From: CAYNNP01 sp964398215
Lineage (GTDB): Bacteria; Planctomycetota; Planctomycetia; Pirellulales; Pirellulaceae
DNA: 16,835 nucleotides
Direction: 5' to 3'
NCBI GenBank assembly: GCA_964398215.1
Contig: CAYNNP010000144.1
Coordinates: forward strand, 1-16,835
The position numbers were made by a program, and so were the translations under genes. Below the pieces are notes generated by a model that saw nothing but the letters and a program-made list of their open reading frames with translations, searched no databases and was not told the DNA's origin. Shown in pieces: positions 14,197-16,835 of this stretch; position 1 is the first letter of the stretch, and each line of letters starts with the position of its first letter.

Positions 14197-14574
14197 ATGA
14201 AACGTGATGGGTTGAACTCAGCAAGAAAGAAGGCGAAAAAGCTCGGTTTTGAGGCAAAGCGTACGATTCTGATGTGTGTTGATCGCAAGGAGGCGAAATG
14301 TGCAAGTGCACGGCAGATGTCAGAGTCGTGGAAACACTTGAAATCGGCACTGCGCAAGCATGGCCTGGGCCGTTCGGCTGGTATTTTACGCCTCAAGCTC
14401 CGTTGTTGCGGCCTATGCAAGTCGGGACCGATCGCGGCTGTCATGCCCGATGGCGTCTGGTACGGTAAATGTACGCCTGACGTTTTGGACCGGATTGTTC
14501 AGGAACACCTGATCAACGGAAAGCCGGTTGACGAATTCGTCATCGCTAAGCCAGCAATTGCGGGGATTGAGTAA
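14197..14574 (+). CDS. Thioredoxin-like [2Fe-2S] ferredoxin-family protein (COG3411-like)
   Basis: A 125-residue protein of the thioredoxin-fold [2Fe-2S] ferredoxin family, relatives of NuoE and of the Aquifex/Azotobacter thioredoxin-like ferredoxins. It shows ILMCVDRKEAKC with C27 and C35 as the first ligand pair, then RCCGLCKSGP with C70/C71 and C74 as the second pair. The family tail follows: VMPDGVWYGKCTPDVLDRIV and EHLINGKPVDEFVI. The second pair has the usual C-x3-C spacing (C70, C74); the first pair, C-x7-C, is closer together than in the crystallised ferredoxins. C71 and C92 are extra. The N-terminus (1-22) is strongly basic. It is probably a cytoplasmic electron carrier. An in-frame TGA at 14176 makes the ATG at 14197 the first possible start; no clear ribosome site. 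The upstream Fur-like box would suit an iron-sulfur protein. Confidence 0.85.
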   Translation: MKRDGLNSARKKAKKLGFEAKRTILMCVDRKEAKCASARQMSESWKHLKSALRKHGLGRSAGILRLKLRCCGLCKSGPIAAVMPDGVWYGKCTPDVLDRIVQEHLINGKPVDEFVIAKPAIAGIE

Positions 14575-14658
14575 CCGCTGGCAGGTATTTGGGCGGGATG
14601 AGTTGCAAGCTATCCTCCCTAGTAACCAGACTGAACAGGCAAGGCGTTGCACGGACCT

Positions 14659-14687
14659 CGCAGGAAAACCCACCCCTGCGATATGAT
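14659..14687 (+). promoter_or_regulatory. Candidate -10 box with adjacent inverted repeat
   Basis: TATGAT at 14682-14687 lies 45 nt before the ATG at 14732 and is a fair -10 hexamer, but no good -35 stands 16-18 nt upstream. That spacer is instead filled by a 6-bp inverted repeat, CGCAGG (14659-14664) and CCTGCG (14675-14680), which could be a regulator site. Confidence 0.3.
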
Positions 14688-14731
14688 CTAAATCTAGCGC
14701 TCTTTACTCCACGGCTTCAAAAGAACCCCAG

Positions 14732-16339
14732 ATGTACACTCGCTTAACTTCGATCATCGGCCTGACCTCAATCGCACTGTTGGTAATGGTATCGGGATGC
14801 ACCAATTCCGATCCCAATCCTGCGGCGGCTACTGGCAATGGGGGCAACAAGTCTTCAGCTGGTTCACCGCAAACAAATAACTCACTGAATTCACCCGATA
14901 ACTTTGCACCCATCGAAGGCTCAAATTACTCGCCGATTGGATCGGGATCACCGCAAGGCCCCAATCCGATCGTCGGTGACATTCCAGCGGGAGGCGATCC
15001 TATCGAAGTGGTTCCGCTTCCAAATTCGCGGACGCTGACTCCAGATCTAACCCCGGACCAACTGGTTGAATTTTTGGGGTTGGTCGATCGCGATATACGG
15101 CTTGTTTCGCTTGGCCGCAGTGGCATCACTGATCGGAACGAGATTCGTCAGAAGCTTCGCGAGCTTGCACAGAACAAACTCGTTGCAGCGCGAAAACTAA
15201 AACAGAATCCTGAAGTGCCTCTTGACCAACAAATCAAAGGCGCCCGTGGTGAGTTGCAAGCGCTTTCACATTTGGCTTCGATGAACGACGTCAAATCGGC
15301 CGAAGCTCTTGAGATTTTGGCCACGACAAATCTCAAGTCCAGCGATGCTTCTCTGGTCAGTGATAGCCGAATGGTATTGATCGGTTTTGCTATTGAGAAA
15401 GTTCAAAACAAGAAGGACGGAGCTGAAAAAGAAGTCGTTGAATTGATCAATGAACTGGTCGCACAACCGAATTTGGATATTTCATCACTGCTGGTGGTCG
15501 GACAAGCTCGGCAGGTGTTGGCCGAAAACGACTTTCCTGAACAGGCCGCCGAGGTACGCAAGCATATCATCGACAAATTCGCGAGTTCATCGAATGCGGA
15601 GATTGCAAAGACAGCGGCTCAGTTAGCAGGCAGCGTCAACTATGACCAAACTGACAAACTGCTTCGTACGATATTGCAAGGTGGCGAAGTGGCTGTGGCA
15701 CGTTGGACCGAAAGCGCCAACCAACTGATTGCAAAATCCCCCGACATTCTTACCGCACGTTATCTTGCGGGCGCGGCGCTCGAGTTTGAAGCGCTGGGGA
15801 ATGAAGAATTGACTGTCGCGACCTATAAAGTAATGTCAGCCGGGTTCACCCAACAAGACAATGCGATCAGGTCTGAAGTAGAGATTGCATTGAAGGCTCG
15901 GACGGCACGGCGTGAGGTAATCGGCCAACAGTTTGACCCTGAATTGGACGCGACCGATGACAAGCCGATTTCAATGAGCAACTACGCTGGGAAAATTGTT
16001 TTGATGCCGTTCTGGGCGAACAACTTTCCTGGTTCGATGCAGGTCATTCCCGTACTGATGAAGCTGCAAAAAAAATATCCTGACAAGATTGCGATCGTGG
16101 GCATGAATTTGGATCCAGCCAACACAAAATTCGATCCTTACCATTCCGATCATCTAGGGTTTCGTAGCTTCAAGAGTACGACGGGCGTATCACAAACCGC
16201 GCCAAACCCAGTTGCGTCCAGATTTGGTGTCGTATCGATGCCATTCGTTGCGATACTAGGTCAAGACCACAAAATCGCTGCTCTCGATTTCACTGGCAGC
16301 AGGCTCGAAAGCACGATCATTGAATTGCTAAAGCAGTGA
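14732..16339 (+). CDS. Lipoprotein with helical repeats and a cysteine-less TlpA/thioredoxin-like domain
   Basis: A 535-residue predicted lipoprotein. The signal peptide ends in the lipobox V-S-G-C with acylated C23, followed by a long Asn/Gly/Pro/Ser-rich linker (24-100). Residues about 105-395 are helical, perhaps HEAT/TPR-like (for example AEKEVVELINELV, EIAKTAAQLAGSV). The C-terminal part (about 400-535) follows the TlpA/AhpC pattern: KPISMSNYAGKIVLMPFWA (411-429), IAIVGMNLD (453-461) and the cis-proline loop VSMPFVAILGQDHKI (500-514). The expected WCxxC reads N431-F432-P-G-S435, so both redox cysteines are gone and disulfide chemistry is unlikely. The domain may bind partners, or a ligand as heme-handling relatives do; this is speculation. 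ATG at 14732; the ribosome site is weak (AAGAA). It is anchored to a membrane, facing outward. Confidence 0.85.
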   Translation: MYTRLTSIIGLTSIALLVMVSGCTNSDPNPAAATGNGGNKSSAGSPQTNNSLNSPDNFAPIEGSNYSPIGSGSPQGPNPIVGDIPAGGDPIEVVPLPNSRTLTPDLTPDQLVEFLGLVDRDIRLVSLGRSGITDRNEIRQKLRELAQNKLVAARKLKQNPEVPLDQQIKGARGELQALSHLASMNDVKSAEALEILATTNLKSSDASLVSDSRMVLIGFAIEKVQNKKDGAEKEVVELINELVAQPNLDISSLLVVGQARQVLAENDFPEQAAEVRKHIIDKFASSSNAEIAKTAAQLAGSVNYDQTDKLLRTILQGGEVAVARWTESANQLIAKSPDILTARYLAGAALEFEALGNEELTVATYKVMSAGFTQQDNAIRSEVEIALKARTARREVIGQQFDPELDATDDKPISMSNYAGKIVLMPFWANNFPGSMQVIPVLMKLQKKYPDKIAIVGMNLDPANTKFDPYHSDHLGFRSFKSTTGVSQTAPNPVASRFGVVSMPFVAILGQDHKIAALDFTGSRLESTIIELLKQ

Positions 16340-16353
16340 ATTCAGCGTGGCGC

Positions 16354-16389
16354 AAAAAATAACACTTCGCCCAATGGACGAAGTGTTAT
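16354..16389 (-). terminator. Rho-independent terminator for the small minus-strand gene
   Basis: Arms ATAACACTTCG (16359-16369) and CGAAGTGTTAT (16379-16389) form a perfect 11-bp stem with a 9-nt loop. Six A at 16354-16359 give the T run on the minus strand, about 20 nt after that gene's stop. The stem is also 19 nt beyond the stop of the lipoprotein gene and may slow plus-strand transcription, although only TTCTT follows on that side. Confidence 0.85.
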
Positions 16390-16408
16390 CGCGTTCTTGC
16401 GGTAGAGG

Positions 16409-16678
16409 CTAACGCTTAGGACGTCGCGTCGCATCTCCGGTTGCTTGACGATGACGTTTAGTAGCCAAGTGCGAATCTGGCAAATCTTGCTCGCTGATCG
16501 AATCGCCAACCATCTGGACGATCCAGCCGTCTGTCCACAGACCATTGTCGCTGCGCAACCGCAAGACATTGCCAATTTTTGAGAACTTGGCAGGGATGTA
16601 GGAAACAACGGTTGTCGTCGATTGATCTGCATTGGGGCGACGCAGAGTGCATTGGTTGAATTGAGTTCGTTTTTTCAT
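16409..16678 (-). CDS. Small basic protein of unknown function with a strong ribosome binding site
   Basis: An 89-residue basic protein with no signal or membrane segment. Its core TTVVSYIPAKFSKIGNVLRL (22-41), with SDNGLWTDGWIVQMVGD after it, looks like a compact beta-rich unit; from memory, similar cores occur in other short planctomycete proteins. The C-terminus (KRHRQATGDATRRPKR) is strongly basic and may touch nucleic acid. Function unknown. The start is well fixed: AAAGGAG (plus 16686-16692) lies 7 nt before ATG at 16678, the best ribosome site in the window. A terminator follows the gene. A second frame on this strand (112 codons, 16796 to 16458) overlaps it but has no ribosome site or family-like sequence. 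Confidence 0.75.
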   Translation of the reverse strand: MKKRTQFNQCTLRRPNADQSTTTVVSYIPAKFSKIGNVLRLRSDNGLWTDGWIVQMVGDSISEQDLPDSHLATKRHRQATGDATRRPKR

Positions 16679-16804
16679 AGCCAGTCTCCTTTGTCATTTC
16701 ACAGTGCCGACTCAGACACGACCGGATTTGCTTTGGTTCGCGGTGATTTTTTTTGAGTTCACAAAGGAGCAAAGGTTGCCACACCCACATGGTCACCAGT
16801 TATA
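16679..16804 (-). promoter_or_regulatory. Leader with anti-Shine-Dalgarno pairing and possible -10 box
   Basis: On the minus strand a TATAAC (16804 to 16799) could serve as -10, giving a leader of about 110 nt; no good -35 is visible. Within it, CTCCTTTGT (16769 to 16761) is exactly complementary to ACAAAGGAG (16694 to 16686), which contains the ribosome binding site of the 89-aa gene. Pairing across the 66-nt loop would hide that site. A run of eight A lies in the loop. Confidence 0.4.
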
Positions 16805-16835
16805 CTACCGGGCAAACAGGGTACTTTTAATTTTT

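Noticed and set aside
1..16835. CRISPR array, insertion sequence, prophage or defence locus.
   Set aside because: No regularly spaced direct repeats, transposase, integrase, or nuclease/toxin-like proteins were found in any frame; the genes are mostly housekeeping or planctomycete-typical.

Overview
The window looks like a piece of a planctomycete chromosome, most likely a Rhodopirellula/Pirellulaceae-type genome. The signs are a Tat-exported Gfo/Idh/MocA oxidoreductase, an exported PQQ-type beta-propeller carrying EF-hands in a Gly/Arg-rich tail, a HisA-related protein of the archaeal/methylotroph type (COG1411), a four-ACT aspartate kinase, mostly weak Shine-Dalgarno sites, and intergenic gaps filled with short palindromic and dispersed repeats. 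This placement comes from family knowledge and style, not from a search.

Layout. Positions 3-5959 are a block of four minus-strand genes: a flavin-dependent amine-oxidase-like enzyme, a conserved protein of unknown function, a Tat-exported Gfo/Idh/MocA oxidoreductase and, beyond a repeat-rich gap, a WD40 propeller fused to a YwqG/DUF1963-like module. Two inverted copies of a 29-nt repeat, at 2147-2175 and 6149-6177, bracket the first three of these. Positions 6474-9594 are two plus-strand genes: an ApgM-type phosphoglycerate mutase relative, in the family also called 'proposed homoserine kinase', then aspartate kinase lysC. The pairing points to aspartate-family amino acid (threonine) synthesis.

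A strong bidirectional terminator at 9944-9983 separates lysC from a convergent gene for an exported, histidine-rich, probably metal-binding coiled-coil protein. A perfect 8-bp inverted repeat lies just upstream of that gene's likely -10 box. Next, on the plus strand, come the beta-propeller/EF-hand protein and, 24 bp later, the HisA-like protein. A small conserved-looking minus-strand gene (13720-14013) meets them tail to tail. It diverges from a thioredoxin-like [2Fe-2S] ferredoxin-family gene, and the shared upstream region holds a good match to a Fur box. The right end carries a lipoprotein whose C-terminal thioredoxin-like domain has lost both active-site cysteines, a hairpin terminator, and a small minus-strand gene with a textbook ribosome binding site that the upstream leader can pair with perfectly over 9 nt.

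No rRNA, convincing tRNA, CRISPR array, insertion sequence, prophage or defence system was seen. The most interesting signals are regulatory: the Fur-like box, the operator-like repeat at the His-rich gene and the Shine-Dalgarno-sequestering leader. Two functional puzzles also stand out: the ApgM/LysC pairing and the redox-dead TlpA-like domain.
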